The notes: generated from the sequence alone by a model not told the origin. Counted from the stretch's first letter, positions 23,563 through 36,245 are shown. The stretch is DNA of 64,000 nt from Telopea speciosissima (GCF_018873765.1 NC_057919.1:20004698-20068697), one strand, 5' to 3'. Program-made: numbers and translations.

Positions 23563-23600
23563 TAATATATAACATGAGAAGTAAAATTCCTTTGCTGCTC

Positions 23601-24500
23601 TTTTTTTTTTTTTTTTTTTTTTTTATCAAGCCAAGCATTTTACCAATTTGAGAATCCATTCGTAGATAGGTAGTGAGGGGGGGGGGGGGTAGAGGAGGAC
23701 CTCATAGTTACACATGAAGCAAACCAGGTCTGCTAAGCTAGGGGGCATTCAAAAAGAGCATGCTTTATAGACTCACCCTCTTGCTCTCACCCTGAACAAA
23801 TATCATATGTCATGATATTTCTTCTCTTAAGCTTTAGTAATACACCTATAGCACTCAAGCAAGACTTCTAGAGAAAAGACTGCACCTTGGGAGTGGGGTC
23901 TTAGAAATCTAGATAATCTTCCACACCAATCTAGGAATGCATGTCAATCTACTAGCAGAGTTTGATTAAGAGGGAGCAAGAGCCAATCCTAACCTGTTCG
24001 TAGATTTGACTGAAAAGTCACCTTTGGAGTGGGGCCTCCAACAAATACGTATATGTCCTCGTTCTGAACTAAGCTAGATCTTGAGGATAGCCTCTATCCC
24101 AAAGGGTGTGAAAAACCATCTAAATTTATCCACCATCTAATGAGTATTTTAAAAAATAAGGCCTAGCTGGCACCCAACAATCTATACAATCCGGAGGCCT
24201 GGGATAATGTACTTTAAAACCCTCAAGATAAGACTCCCATGGGTCATTTCAAATCTGAATAGAGCAGTCCGTTGCCATCAGCCATAAAATCCCTTGCATT
24301 AATCGACTTTTATCTTTCAAAATGCTCCTTCAAACCCATGATGGCTCAGCCCGATTGGGCATCAAGAAATTTATCATGGGGAAAATAGATACTTTCAAAC
24401 AATTATTCCCACACGAGGTTGCCTTGTTTAGAAGTCTCAAACCTAACTTTATCAACTGTGTTTCATTTTATAAACCTACTTGTTTTGTAATACTTTTTCT
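23601..24500 (-). pseudogene. LINE 3' fragment with zf-RVT domain and poly(A)
   Basis: A run of 24 T at 23601-23624 is the poly(A) tail of a minus-strand LINE. Read on the minus strand just upstream, about 23830-23710 gives ESIKHALFECPLA and a following TWFA, the zf-RVT pattern (Cys/His, CP-A, W) of plant L1 ORF2. Further upstream (24150-24060) VFHTLWDRGYPQDLA fits the same region. Stops are frequent. It is probably 5'-truncated; the right limit is uncertain. Confidence 0.65.
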
Positions 24501-24529
24501 TATCCGATAGATCTAAAAAATTGTCTTAA

Positions 24530-25190
24530 AAAAAAACCTTGGCAATCTGTCCACCAAATGTAAAATGACACTTCTTAGATTTTGCACTGCCCAAGGACCT
24601 TGTACTCTTATCCTTAAAATTTCAATAGCTAACTTCGAATCGGATCTAATAGCAATCCTTGTATATTCTTCTCAACACATAGATCAGCCTTCTATAAATG
24701 GCCATCATCTTTATATATATATATGCGACAAAACACTACCACAACTCTGGGTTTTTGTGATGGAAACTTTGCGTTGCAAAAACTTGTTTCTATCACAAGA
24801 ACATTATTTACGACAATACATGGAACTATATTTTCATTGTAAATAATACTTGTTAAGATGGTACAAAATATCGTCGTAAATGACCCTCTTTCTTGTAATG
24901 AAAGACGTAGTCTTGACTTCAACATAAGCAAAGATTAGAGCACTGCTTTCATCATTGAGATATTTTCAAGGCTTTACTCTTTAGCACCAGTTAAATCTTG
25001 CCCTCCAAATAAAGCAGCTCCATTGAAAAAAAAAAAAGAAAAAAGAAAAAAGAAAAAAACTTCCATACCAATGGTGAACAAGTATGGAGAGATTGGATCT
25101 CCTTGTCGAATGCATCTACCGCCAGGAAAATGTCTAGCTGCACTATCATTCAAAAGAACAAAAAACATAGCTAAGTTCACACAAGTTATA
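24530..25190 (-). pseudogene. Second LINE relic (RT and RNase H pieces)
   Basis: The minus frame near 25130-25060 has GRCIRQGDPISPYLFTIGMEV, the conserved RQGDPISPYLF block of L1 RT. About 24650-24545 reads SDSKLAIEILRIRVQGPWAV, similar to the RNase H part of ORF2. Both are short and heavily degraded. RT, then RNase H, then the neighbouring zf-RVT is not the normal order, so this and 23601-24500 are probably different insertions. Confidence 0.6.
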
Positions 25191-27767
25191 GGCCTGAAAT
25201 GTTGGGTTCAATCTCGAGTTGAAACACCAAGGCACAAGGGAATGTCTAAGGATATTTTTCCCCTCGACAAGAAAACAAAACTAGATTCATCCTTGCTTCT
25301 ATATGGGATATATACTTCAATTATATGACCTACCATGTATGACGCTTATATTTTCTTTAATATTTTCAATGTTCAAATAAAAATTTGAAACATTGTTTTG
25401 TCCTATATAGTAAAAATTTGACCTATGCACAAGAGGAACACATATTGAAACATAGCATCACATAAAGAGGTCAATGGAATATGTTTGATAATGTTGACAA
25501 TGCTAACTCTCATATTAAGTAAAAAAATTTCCTGGATTCACCAAAAAGAAATCTAAAGATTTAATAAGGGATATACACATGATGGTGGTAGTGGTGGGTC
25601 TATTATTAAAAGTGCAAACAGAGACTCTGAACATGAAAGAACCCATTAGCGGGAAAGAAGAAAGATGGAATTGAAGAAAGATCTTCTTCATTCGTCAACT
25701 ACCTTTTTCCCATGACTTTATTTCATATCCTCTCGTTTTCAATCTAGTTGGAAACCTTTTTAGCTTGGAAACAAATGGAAATGGAAAAGGATTGGTGACA
25801 TAATCTGTGATGGGATCTTAAATTTCATTCCAAAACAAAGCGAATGTGTAGTACCAGGCATCATTATTTGGATTCATCTTTATTCTCTCCTTTATCATCT
25901 ACCCCTCTAGATAATAATGATTATGATGTTGAAGAGCCAAATTACTATCACTTTGGTTTTGTTTGGTTTCACGTTTCACCAGGTGAATTTTCTTTTCCCT
26001 AAGAAAATAAGAGAAAATGGGGTCACGGGCATGATTGTATTGTGAAAAGAGATTTGTCCCTTCGTGCAATAGAAAGTGGACACAAGTGTGCACGTAAAGG
26101 GATTTGTTTGGTGTAATGGATGACAGTCTTGAGCACAAATCTATCTGAAAGATAGCACTAAAGATAAAGAAAACCCTAAAAAAAAAAAAAATCTCCTTTT
26201 TCACCTCCTATGATGGTGGTGGTGGTGGTTTTTGCACAGACTTGAGAGTTTAATATTTTGACTCTTTCTCAAAGTCTAAGGGTCTTCTTCTCTTCTTCTC
26301 TTCTTTATTCCCTTTCACTACTGGTTTTCTATCAATTTGTTGATGCTGACTTAGATGGGTGCTCTATTTCTTTCTGTTATAATATGTTATCTAGTTGATC
26401 TTGAGAGGTGAAGGAAGACCTCATTTAGTAGAATTCTATTTAAGTTCTATTGTTGTTACTGCCCATGCAAATGTAAAGGAACTGCTATCAATGGGTACAT
26501 GGAGCTGACCCTACTGGTCAGTGGGGTTTGGGTCCTACTCTAGGGTACCTAATAAATTATAGAACCAATAATAGGGTTAGGTACGGATATCTATGTTTTG
26601 GAGGATACCCCATATGTATTCATTTAGTACTATTTGAAAATTAGGGTTTTCAAACTTGCAAGGATATGCACTTGTTGTGCCTTTTGAGTCTTAGAATTAC
26701 TTTTTTTTTTCTTTCCCTTCTATAAAATTACTAATTTTTTTTTATGCTTTATATGTTATATATTAGTTAAGAATGTAAGATAATTTATGTAGATTCTTAG
26801 GGTCCATAATATGATGGAAAGAGCTTACAAATGAAGTGATTATGGGGGATTGAATGAATATTTTGTAGATAATTATAATCATGTAGGTTGAAACTTTTGC
26901 AACTTTGACAGTCTCCATGTATCTTGAATATGATTTTTAATTTCCCTTACATTTTTAAGGGTCTCTAGTTTCACTGTAATGGTTCAATGGAATTTTATTG
27001 GGTTATATTATAAAATATTTCTTTTCCAAGGGGAAATATGTCACTAAGAAGAAGAAGAGGCATGAGTTTCATGGGGTCATAATTTTTATTTTAATTTTTT
27101 TAGATTTGAACAAGAAGGCAGGAACCTATGCTTTAGAAAACTATAGTGAAAAAGAAGAGCCTAACAAAAACAAATCAAAAGCCAAAATATAGAAAAGCAA
27201 CAAGTTTCATTTTTGATCAGTAACAATACATTTAGAATAGTATATGGGTTTTAATTAATTCTAGGTTATAGCATTCAGGTTTTAGGGGTTTTTAATGAGT
27301 CTCTGGTTTTAAGATTCATAATTTAAGCTTTCATGTTTCAAATTATGAAATATTTTAGGTCTCATAAGTTCAAATTTTTAGTTTCATGCTCTCAATTACA
27401 GTCTTTTTGACAATTTCAAATGACTCCACATCTTCCTTCCCCTGCATATTTGAGCCATTTTTCGATCGACATGGTTGAACTGTGCAAAATATTAATTAAT
27501 TTTTTTGGGGGGAGGGGGGGAGAAGGTAGTGGTAAGACAGTTCCTTTTTGGTTTGGGTCCAAGGGGGTCAATTTCAAAAACGTTTTGTTTACTAAACTGT
27601 CCCAAAACTAGGATCTGTTCCCGTTTGATAAGGGGATCATCCCGTTCTAGTTCCTTAACAGTTTTGAGCACTAGAAGTCTAAACTGGACTGGCGTTGGAG
27701 TTGATGGATTGAAGCCCAATCTGGAAGGACTCGTCTCCTGTCCAGCACCCTGACCAGGCTGCATGTG
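25191..27767. other. Unassigned intergenic DNA
   Basis: No recognisable coding domain, LTR or TIR pair. A short GGT-rich run lies near 26212-26229. A small part (about 27687-27725) resembles the ttgatagattgaagcccag block of 58825-58860 and 59690-59720. Confidence 0.4.
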
Positions 27768-27780
27768 TAGCGTCGGAGGT

Positions 27781-27888
27781 CGGACACAATGAGGCGCGAA
27801 AAGACTGTCTCACCCCTGCCAGAGCACCTTGCCCGAGCAGGGGTAAGACAGTCTTTTCATGCCTCACCAAGTGAAGTGCCATTTGGAA
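27781..27888. mobile_element. Hairpin MITE with 13-bp flanking repeat
   Basis: tagcgtcggaggt occurs at 27768-27780 and 27889-27901. Between them aaaagactgtctcacccctgc pairs with gcaggggtaagacagtctttt, and caatgaggc pairs with gcctca. A 13-bp flank is longer than a usual TSD, so the true element may include part of it. Confidence 0.65.
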
Positions 27889-27901
27889 TAGCGTCGGAGG
27901 T

Positions 27902-29143
27902 TGTTGACAAACCTACTTTCCTAAGGTTTGGTAGACAAAACAATGAAAGCACGAAATTTATGAACAATTAATTTCTTCTGTTAAAGTTTTTTTTTTGTTT
28001 TTTTTTGTTTTGGATGCAAAGTTTAGACTCGAGACTATGAGAAATTTCTAAAGACTTTATTTTCATTGTAAAAAATGAGAACTAATTATATATTTAAGGG
28101 AAAATTTTGTTGTTTCCAAGGTTAGTAGAAAAGAATTTATAATCTTACTTTTTTGCCCTTTTAGAATAATTATCAATAAGGGTAAATCATATTATTTCAC
28201 TTATGTACTTGAAAAATGCGATAAGACAATGACAAAGTTTGGTAATTAGATAATCATAAATTATTTTAAAAACTCTTTTCTACCACTACGTACGTTAGAT
28301 AAGTTTTAAAAATAAGACAAGGTGCAATCTCAATTGATTTATACTTCTCCCTTCCCCTTTGTGACAAAAAGATGCATGCATGCAAAAAAGGTAGTTATTG
28401 ATGTCACAATTATTTGTGAGGTTTCCAAAAATCACAAGATAGAACTGAGACATCCATTTTCATGATTTGCCTATGGGAGAGAGTTTCCGAGAAGGATTCT
28501 ACACACTACCACCACTTAGTGGTTTAAAAAAGGTATCACTTCATGTATACCCCATATTTTCAAAATAGATTAAAAAAAAAAACGTGTGGGGCCTTCACTT
28601 TTTGTGAGATAGCATTGGATAGAGTTCGGACAGTGTGTCTTCTCCCATTTTCCTATTTAAACGTTTTTTTGTGCTTAAAGTTGAGAGAGTACACAGTAAT
28701 GACTAGAGTATTGATACACATGCATGGACATACACGACAGGGTATATGATCGAATTAGATTATGAAATTGGACAAATGCTAATGTACCATGTACTCTCTA
28801 TCCAACGGTTGGAATGGATACATCTGTCCACGTGGTACAATAGGTGTTTGGTGATGTTTGAAAAAATAACATACCCTTGTGACAATATTGGGCAAGAGAT
28901 CATTGTTTGGTTGTGTAGCGCTTGCACTAGTGCAAGGTCAATGAGTTTTCACGTAAGGGTGTCAACATAGATGTAATTTTTTTATTTCATGGGAGCAAGG
29001 CATACTTTCACGTGCTCCTTTGTCAGGGTGTAGGAGCGACGCAATGAATTGACGTTCTTTTCCCCTATTTCACCTTGAGGAAATCAAGTGTGATGGGCTT
29101 ATTCTTTTATTGGAGCAGGTTTTATGGAAGGGCAATGCAATAC
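27902..29143. other. Unassigned intergenic DNA
   Basis: 27902-28060 resembles 59768-59890 (gttgacaaacctac..gaaagca..atgagaaat), so part is a dispersed repeat. 28880-28960 carries gttgtgtagcgcttgcactagtgcaagg, resembling a MITE core. No gene seen. Confidence 0.4.
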
Positions 29144-29147
29144 GCCC

Positions 29148-29745
29148 CGTTTGTTTGACTGATAAAAAGGGGTGGAAAATTTGTGAAGGTACGTCCCACA
29201 TGTTGTGGGTTGGGTTGACAAGAAAAGGAAAGAAAATGAAATAATGGACTATGTATTTTGTAGTGGGGTGGGATATAGTGGGAGAGAGGAAATAGACATG
29301 GGATGAGATTCCATGAGAAAAAAAGGAAATAGGTAGAGGAGACCGATAGACTCAAAAGTAACTTTTCCATAAATAGTGCTAAAGTCCTACCAATTTTGGT
29401 AGGACTTTGAAAGTGAATGAGTAGAAAAAAGAGGGGTGCCACCTCACCAGACAAGAATAAATACATTTAATGAGTTTGTTTGGAAGTTTCCCACCTCATG
29501 TACCAATAAAATAGTATACTTTTTTGGATCCGGCTCCTCTTCACCAAGTGGAGAGCCCAATGAGGCATTCGATGGCTGGGCTACACCGCACACATTCAGA
29601 TGCACACTCAAGCAGCTGTCAAGATGTGTACAACACAGGCGAACCGTTGGATACCTCATTGGACTCTTCACTCAGTGGAGAGGAGTCCGATCCATACTTT
29701 TCCACCCCGTTTTCCATATCCCACTTTTATCCGGCAAACAAAACT
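29148..29745. mobile_element. Possible Tourist/Harbinger-like MITE
   Basis: The left end GTTTGTTTGACTGATAAAAA followed by ggggtggaaaa resembles the right end read inward (TTTTGTTTGCCGGATAAAAG, then gggg tggaaaa after a gap). TSD not found. It is split by the MITE at 29524-29693. Confidence 0.4.
29524..29693. mobile_element. Mutator-like MITE, 8-bp TSD
   Basis: Flanked by atactttt (29516-29523 and 29694-29701). The ends are GGATCCGGCTCCTCT and, inward from the right, GGATCGGACTCCTCT. Inner arms share caatgagg and cgatggctggg/ccgttgg motifs with the hairpin at 19479-19650. Confidence 0.72.
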
Positions 29746-30952
29746 TTCACTCTGTTGTTTTATTTCGTAATGGTTAGTGGTTGATTGGTTGGTAAAGAAA
29801 AGTCTTGACCCCAAAGAAAACAAAAAAGTAAAGGGAAGTGAAGTTGAAAAATGGAAAAACTTTCCCACATTGTGAATGTACCATACGTTTTCACTCACAA
29901 TTTTTTTATTAAATTATTATTCTCTCTCATTCCTTGATCATGTGAGCTCCATAATATACAGGTCTTACATTACATCACCATTGATGTAATCGTGAGAGAT
30001 TTCCCCTTCACTAATGGCGTGGAGAACCTTCTCATCCATAAAAAATTACACAATCAAAATTAGACCCGTTTTAATTAGTTTGATTTTGATTTTGATTTGT
30101 CATAAAGGTTAAAGAGCTTCTATTTCGCTGGGTAAACATGAAAATGAGGCCTCTAGGTTCTCTGATTATTCAATATTGTGTATTGCTCTCCAACATGGTG
30201 TTTTATTTTAGAGAATAGATCGTACATGTAGGTGAACGTACATCTGAGTGGTAACCACATGTCTTTTTTGTTTCTATAAATACCCTTTCTCAACTTGTAA
30301 ATGGCAAAAATATGAGAGATAGTTATCTCTCACATGTACCTGCAGGTGCACGTACGTTCAGAGGAACTACATTGTTGGAAATATATCATCCAAATCATAC
30401 TTGAAAATGCATGTACCAAGGGGTTTAGATTACTTATTTGTTTTGTAGACAAACCAAAGTTGCTGTCTACAATCTCAAACACTAAATATAGCATCACGTA
30501 CCTGAAATTACGTTGAGAAACTTATGGGATTGAGTCGTGGCACTGAACATTTTTCTTAAGATTATAGAAGCCCCTTATGGTGTAAGTCGGGTTCTTGTGA
30601 ATCAACCTCCAAGATAAAACAACCCTTGGTCTCTCCAATAGTCATTGAGGTTTGGGTTTTGTTCAGTCAATAACAGTACCTCTCAAAGCAATAAAACACT
30701 AGAAAGAAAACTTGAGAAAATTTGAATACAAGAAAGAGTGTGTAACAACACTTAGAAACCGCTTAGAGACACACTTTCCAATGGATATATCTCTTCAAGA
30801 GACATAACGAAAAATGTCAGACATCGATCAAAATCGATCAATGTCGAACATCACCGAAAACACACACAGGTGTTTTGGAACTTCATTTTATAAAATACAA
30901 CATAAACTCTTTATTTTCTGGAATAGCAAGTTGTTACAACTGCAAGTTAATG
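29746..30952. other. 3' flank of BAHD1, mostly unassigned
   Basis: Apart from the MITE at 30214-30375, no gene or repeat recognised. A BAHD1 3' UTR would start at 30952 and run leftward. Confidence 0.4.
30214..30375. mobile_element. MITE related to 61511-61682
   Basis: Left end GAGAATAGATCGTACATGTAGGTG; the right part carries catgtacctgcaggtgcacgtac, which pairs with it. The copy at 61511-61682 has the same GAGAATAG end and a clear 10-bp TSD. No TSD was found here. Confidence 0.6.
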
Positions 30953-32404
30953 CTATTGGTGGTGGTGGGAAAGGGAAAGCGAAACCGCATCCATAAACTC
31001 TGGATCAGAGTCGAGGGCAGTCATAGATTCTGGCAGAAGGCTCACCTCCAAGTCCACACTTCCTACTCCGTGGCGCCCTGGGTATGAAGTCACACTCCCA
31101 TCCATCTTGTTTGCAGACCCGCTTCGAACAGCCTCTGCCTTTCCCCACCCAAAGTCGCACCCATACATATTGAATCTGGGTGAGCTCGACAACATGACGC
31201 TGCAGGGGTTGATGAAATCGCTAATCTTGTAAATGGAAGGACTCACCATCCACCCTTCCACCCACCTCCGCACTTTACTGTCATTATGCTCATTCACAGC
31301 CTCGTGCAATAGCCAAGCTGCCCACCCAATTCCATGGCTCAGAAGTTCTTCAACAGTCACGGTTGCGCTCACAGCCTGAACGCAGTTCCCAAAGTAGTCT
31401 GGTGATAATGGTGGGTTCAGTCTTGATCTATTATTGATGGCTAAACTGCAACTTGTTTTCTGGTGACTGGGTAGATGACGGCGTGCCCGTGTCACACATC
31501 TCCAGACAAGTGCAGACAAGGCCTGGAAGGAGGATATGGTGCTGGTGTTGGTGTTGGTGTTGCATTCGGCGTTGGCCTTAGCTTTGAGCTTCGCAATGGA
31601 TTGTGGGGAGAAATGAAAGACCCTCTCTCTGAGCAACACCGCGGTTGAAACGTACCTGTGAATGAACTCATCATGGTGGGAGAAAGGTAAGTTGATTATG
31701 GGGCCCACATGGCCATTCTCATCATCGAGAAACCAGCGTGTGAGGACAGGTGGGCACGAGATGTTATCAACATGCTTTCCATCAACCATCATCTTCCTGC
31801 ATATCTCGGCCCATGCATTGAAGAAATTCCAGTAAGAAGTGCCATCACCGACGACGTGGTTGAAGGAGCATGCGATGAAGATTCCATCCACTAACTCTGT
31901 TACCTGGACAGCAAGCAAAGGCAAGGTGTGGCCATCGTGGCTAATAGCTTCGTCTAACAGAAACAATGATTGAACGATGGGGGGAACGTGAACGTCACTG
32001 GGAGAGAGGACATCTGCCACGGACACGTCAGCAGCAACAGCGTGGACAAATTCCACTCCTGGGTTGTTGTTGTTGTTAGAATATTCCACAGAAATTGAGT
32101 AAGAAGGTGATGGGTTGTCTTGTTTATGAGTGACGAGGTGGCCTGCCAGGGGAAGGAAGTGGGTGAGGGTGAGGGAAAGGGAATCCTTAAGGTGGTCGAT
32201 GATGCTCGGGGGAGGTTTTGAAAAGAGAAGACCCTTCTGGATGTAGGGTATGTTTAACAAGGAGAGATCCCATGGGTTCAAGTGGAAAGGCTGATTTGAT
32301 TCGTCTGAAACGCACTCTGGTTTGATGGAGCACCTTGAGATGTGGTGAACTGCTGGATGAGTACTCGCCTTTTGTGCAGGCTCCATATTCACTCCATCCA
32401 TCAT
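30953..32404 (-). CDS. BAHD acyltransferase, copy 1
   Basis: An intronless frame of 483 codons on the minus strand. BAHD enzymes transfer an acyl group from acyl-CoA to a hydroxyl or amine in the cytosol. The catalytic HxxxD motif is HVVGD at residues 183-187 within FNHVVGDGTSYW. The structural DFGWG motif is at 417-421. Length and motif spacing are normal for the family. The N-terminal HISRCSIKPE and NPWDLSLL blocks place it with the uncharacterised Arabidopsis At3g50280-like group, whose substrates I cannot state. The start at 32404 is the first ATG; the next Met is at residue 7. It lies head-to-head with BAHD2, about 4.2 kb away, and is clearly more diverged from BAHD2 than BAHD2 is from BAHD3. 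No stop or frameshift is seen, so it is probably functional. Confidence 0.95.
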   Translation of the reverse strand: MMDGVNMEPAQKASTHPAVHHISRCSIKPECVSDESNQPFHLNPWDLSLLNIPYIQKGLLFSKPPPSIIDHLKDSLSLTLTHFLPLAGHLVTHKQDNPSPSYSISVEYSNNNNNPGVEFVHAVAADVSVADVLSPSDVHVPPIVQSLFLLDEAISHDGHTLPLLAVQVTELVDGIFIACSFNHVVGDGTSYWNFFNAWAEICRKMMVDGKHVDNISCPPVLTRWFLDDENGHVGPIINLPFSHHDEFIHRYVSTAVLLRERVFHFSPQSIAKLKAKANAECNTNTNTSTISSFQALSALVWRCVTRARRHLPSHQKTSCSLAINNRSRLNPPLSPDYFGNCVQAVSATVTVEELLSHGIGWAAWLLHEAVNEHNDSKVRRWVEGWMVSPSIYKISDFINPCSVMLSSSPRFNMYGCDFGWGKAEAVRSGSANKMDGSVTSYPGRHGVGSVDLEVSLLPESMTALDSDPEFMDAVSLSLSHHHQ

Positions 32405-32463
32405 ATAATATTTGCTCTTGTACGTCTAATAACTAATAAGTTTGTCTTCTCATGTATGTGTGA

Positions 32464-32476
32464 ATATATATATATA
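32464..32476 (-). promoter_or_regulatory. Probable BAHD1 TATA box
   Basis: CACTATATATATATATTC on the minus strand lies about 60 bp before the ATG, a plausible core promoter with a short 5' UTR. It is an AT repeat, so the evidence is positional. Confidence 0.45.
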
Positions 32477-32672
32477 GTGTGGTTCCCTTCATGCACCCTT
32501 CTTTCAATGGCCTTAAGATTTTTTTTTCTAAATCTGTCTGCTCATGTTATTTTTCCAAACATTACAGCGCCTACGCCTACAGAAAGCGCGTTCAAAAGAC
32601 TACTCAATGGATCGAACACAAGAAAACTAACCTCTAACCTCACACATGTCATAAGATTTGGATAACCCACTC

Positions 32673-32937
32673 CTGGTTTTAGTGCATAATATCGGATCGG
32701 GTATTAGTCAACTGAAAAATCAATATGATATCAATACGTAATTGACATGGATCTAATGTATTGGACAAATTTGCCCTTGATTTTCTTTTAAAAAACAAAC
32801 AAGATTTTTGAGTGTTTTACCCCTTGTCCGTACTGTGCCATTGATATGGTATCGACATAGTATTGAGATTGACGACTATCAAAACCGTTATGTATCATCC
32901 GATACAAGTGATACAATACCAATAACTCAAATCATGA
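32673..32937. mobile_element. CATGG-family MITE between BAHD1 and BAHD2
   Basis: Left end CTGGTTTTAGTGCATAATATCGG; right end ccaataactcaaatcatga pairs imperfectly. The interior repeats gatac/gtatc and tatcgg motifs. Flanks cccactc and cccactt suggest an 8-bp TSD with mismatches. Confidence 0.6.
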
Positions 32938-33627
32938 TCCCACTTTCTACCAATATATAGATTTTTCCTCAAACGCTGGCCCTCGAGGGGAATAACTTTG
33001 CCTTTATCTCAAACATCAACCATAATATTTCTGGCTAGGTATCAGTGGGTTAAGTTAGGTTGTATTTTGACCAAAGTTATAATCTCATATCAGTTTATTC
33101 AAGTCAAGTCTTCATGTAATCCAACCTTTTTCATCTAATGCCTTAAGGTTTTAGGTTGGATCCTCTCTCTCTCTCTCCTTTGAATAATATACATGAGAGT
33201 CATAGTTCATGGTTCGAATGTTAAAGGTTTTAAAGTTCAATGTTTTAGATTTAAAGTGTTATGGTCAAAATTAGCGGCCGTTCTCTCCATTTTTCTTTTC
33301 AAATCTATGGTTTCATTGGTTCCATTTTTCTTTTCAAACGACACATTTAGTATAATTGACCTTCGCTTCTTAAATATTATCACTTGCTCATCGTGCACGC
33401 CACTCCTTTTTCTTGTCGCCCCGCGCAACGTTTTAGGTATGGATTTTGTAATGGATATCTGATTGGTGGGATCCCTCGATTCATATTGGTATCGGTATCG
33501 GTAGGGGTTGATATCGATATTTTACTAATTGCATATCAATGCATTGATAGAGATCAAGGGTAAAAAGATAAAAATTTTATTTCCATTGGCAAACAAAAAA
33601 AAATTTATCCGATGGGATCAATACAGA
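32938..33627. other. BAHD1-BAHD2 intergenic DNA
   Basis: 33487-33545 carries further tatcggtatcgg-type sequence without clear ends. Nothing else recognised. Confidence 0.4.
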
Positions 33628-33713
33628 TTGATTTAGATTGATCGACACTTGTGTGGTGCTTAGGGTTTAAATTTTATTTTATGAGAAAAGGAACGTCAAC
33701 CGATGTTGTGTAT

Positions 33714-33890
33714 GGGTGTGTACCTGTGCCTAGACACAGTCCGGTGCAAAAACCATCGTACTCCTGGACCTTTCCACCTTTGCAGGGGTATGTACTTGCG
33801 TCCAAACACAATCCGACGCGAAAAGACTGCCATACACCCCTAGAAAGGTGGAAAAGTTCAGCGGTGCAACGGTCTTTTCCCTAAACAATA
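33714..33890. repeat. MITE-like hairpin in duplicated flank (copy A)
   Basis: tgtgtatgggtgtgtacctgtgcc..cctttccacctttgcaggggt pairs imperfectly with atacacccctagaaaggtggaaaa, and gcgaaaagactgccatacac follows. It was duplicated with unit A to 38392-38580, so it predates the tandem duplication. Confidence 0.55.
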
Positions 33891-35102
33891 AAAGGAGAAT
33901 AAAGAACACTGCAATAGAATCCATTAACGTAGGAACACATGAAATTACCATCTTATCCCATGAAATAAAAATCCCATCCATGTTGATTAGCTTGTATGCA
34001 CACTCATTGGCCTTTGTGTTGGTGCAGAGGCTACAGGATTAGGCAACGATGTCTTGCCCTTCATTAAAATATAATATAAATAAAATGTTTAAAAAAATCA
34101 TCCACTCAAAATCCAGGAATGCTATTTTCTCAAAATAGTGATGGTATATCCATCAAGTAGCAAGTTGTTGAGCTGATATTTTGTGGTTAGGTAGATCTAA
34201 AGTACTTGGTTTGTAGCAAAACAAAGCTTTAGAAAATCTAGGACCATTGAAAGGGTCCATGGGATGTCTAGACATTAAAGATTGATCATGATCATCTAAG
34301 CGAGACATGTGGTAGATCCGATAGATAATAAAATAAAATAAAAAATTAGAAAAAGAATATTGTTTGATCGCATAGTTATTGGGTCAATCACAGGAGCGAG
34401 CAAAACTACTGCCCAACCTTTCTTTCAATAAAAAATATCATCTATGTTGATTTGATACCTATGTGCACGCTGTCAATGGCCTTCACACTCGTTCAGAAGC
34501 TACACGGCCAAGCAATGCTTCCTTAAAATAAATAGATTCAAAGACTTGAGAAGACTTGGGACCAATGGAGTTATAAAGACTTCACTATTCTCATTTTGAT
34601 TCTTTCAAAAAATTGTTTTTTTTTGGTAGAAGATTCTTTCAAATTTGAGTGCTCCAGTCTTATAGTTTGGATTCTGGAACTCTGGACAGAAGGAACTCAT
34701 CTAATTAAAGTCCTTTCTTGCTAATCAAGAAAGCCAAAAGAAATATATATAGATTTCTCATTCAAGGTTCCCTTTTGAAAATGACTACTTTCTTTCTTGT
34801 AATATATTTCCTCATTGTAATTGGCTTAAGTCTTCTGTGAAGTTTGTCAATAGCACTATTACTAGCTGTATTTTTTATCCATGTACGAACTTGCCGTCTT
34901 AAATATATAAAATTTCTTTTGTTTTCATTAAAAAAAAAATAAAATCTACATATCGAGTTGTTATCGATCAATTTTCTTTTGTTATAAAAAAAAACGTATA
35001 CTTTTCTTCTTCATAGTTTATGGGAGAGGCAATTACCATCACTATCCTACACTTAGTCGATATTTACTAAAACTATCTTATCTTAAACTTCTTTTCTATA
35101 CT

Positions 35103-35280
35103 AGGAAAATTATCACCTCCAGTTTGTTGACCGGCTCAGTTCCCAGTTCCTCTAATAGGGGGATGGTGGACCCCACTCGGGCAGAGTGTTTGGGCATGGG
35201 TAGACAGGTCATTTCAGCCCTCCTTTGTTAGAGGAACTGGGGAACTGGGCCGGGCAGCCAACTGGAGGTGATAAAGATCC
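35103..35280. mobile_element. MITE nested in left foldback arm, 8-bp TSD
   Basis: Flanked by tctatact (35095-35102 and 35281-35288). Ends TTATCACCTCCAGTTTG and, inward from the right, TTATCACCTCCAGTTGG pair, followed by tcagttcccagttcctcta with its partner. Core ggtggaccccactcgggcag is shared with 14876-15033. Confidence 0.82.
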
Positions 35281-35547
35281 TCTATACTATCCTTCTTTTA
35301 AACTTTTACATCTCATTCTACCTTTATATTTTTAAATACCTAGATTGCCCTTCCTTTTCACCTAGTAACCTACTAATCTATTTAACCTACCATTCTTCTT
35401 GTATTTTTGTCATTAATATAGTAAAAAATGAAAGCACCCATCCGCTTCTTCTCTCTCTTGTTTTTTACTCCATTCTTTTTTTTTTCTTCAACTTTTAATT
35501 AATTTTTTATTCAACATTTCAACCTCATCGTTATTCTTTGAAGATAT

Positions 35548-35931
35548 CATGGATCTAAGTATCGATATCGGTAACCTGCAAAACCGATACAATGCAGATA
35601 TGGTATCGGCTTAGAATGGTTGTATCAGACAAAACTACCCTTGATCTCCTTAAAAAATGAGTTTTCTAACCACTATACCCCTTGTCCGTACCGTGCTACC
35701 AATACGGTATCGGTATCGATAACCTGTAAAATCGATACAATACCGATACGGTATCGGCCTACATCGGTTGTATCAAACAAAATTACCCCTAATTCTCCTT
35801 AAAAAATGAGTTTTCTGACCATTATACCCCTTGTTCATACCGTGCTATCGATACGATATTGATATCAGTGACTAGCAAAATCAGTACGTATCACCCAATA
35901 CGGGCGATACGATACCAATACTTAGAACCAT
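35548..35931. mobile_element. CATGG-family MITE at the centre of the foldback
   Basis: The left end near 35549 (catggatctaagtatcgatat) pairs with the right end read inward (catggttctaagtattggtat). The interior contains three degenerate repeats of about 150 bp around accgtgctaycgatacggtatcggtatc. It sits where the loop of the foldback would be; the flanking gaagatat/atttgttcgaag gives no clear TSD. Confidence 0.7.
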
Positions 35932-36245
35932 GATTTGTTCGAAGAAGAACGATGATGATGAAATGTTGAATAAAAATTTAATTAAATAGAAAAATTGAAG
36001 ATAAAAAAAACAAATGGAACAAAAAACGAGAGAGAGAAGTGGGTGGTGCTTTCATTTTTAACTATTTTAATGACAAAAATAGTGAAACATAGAAGAAAAA
36101 AGTTAGGTTAAATAGATTAACAGGTTACTAGGTGAAAAGGACGGGCATTCTGGATATTTAAAAACATGAGGGTAGAAAAAGATGTAAAAGTGTAAAAGTA
36201 AGGTAGTATCAAAAAAGAAGTTTAATGTAAGATAGTTTTAATAAA

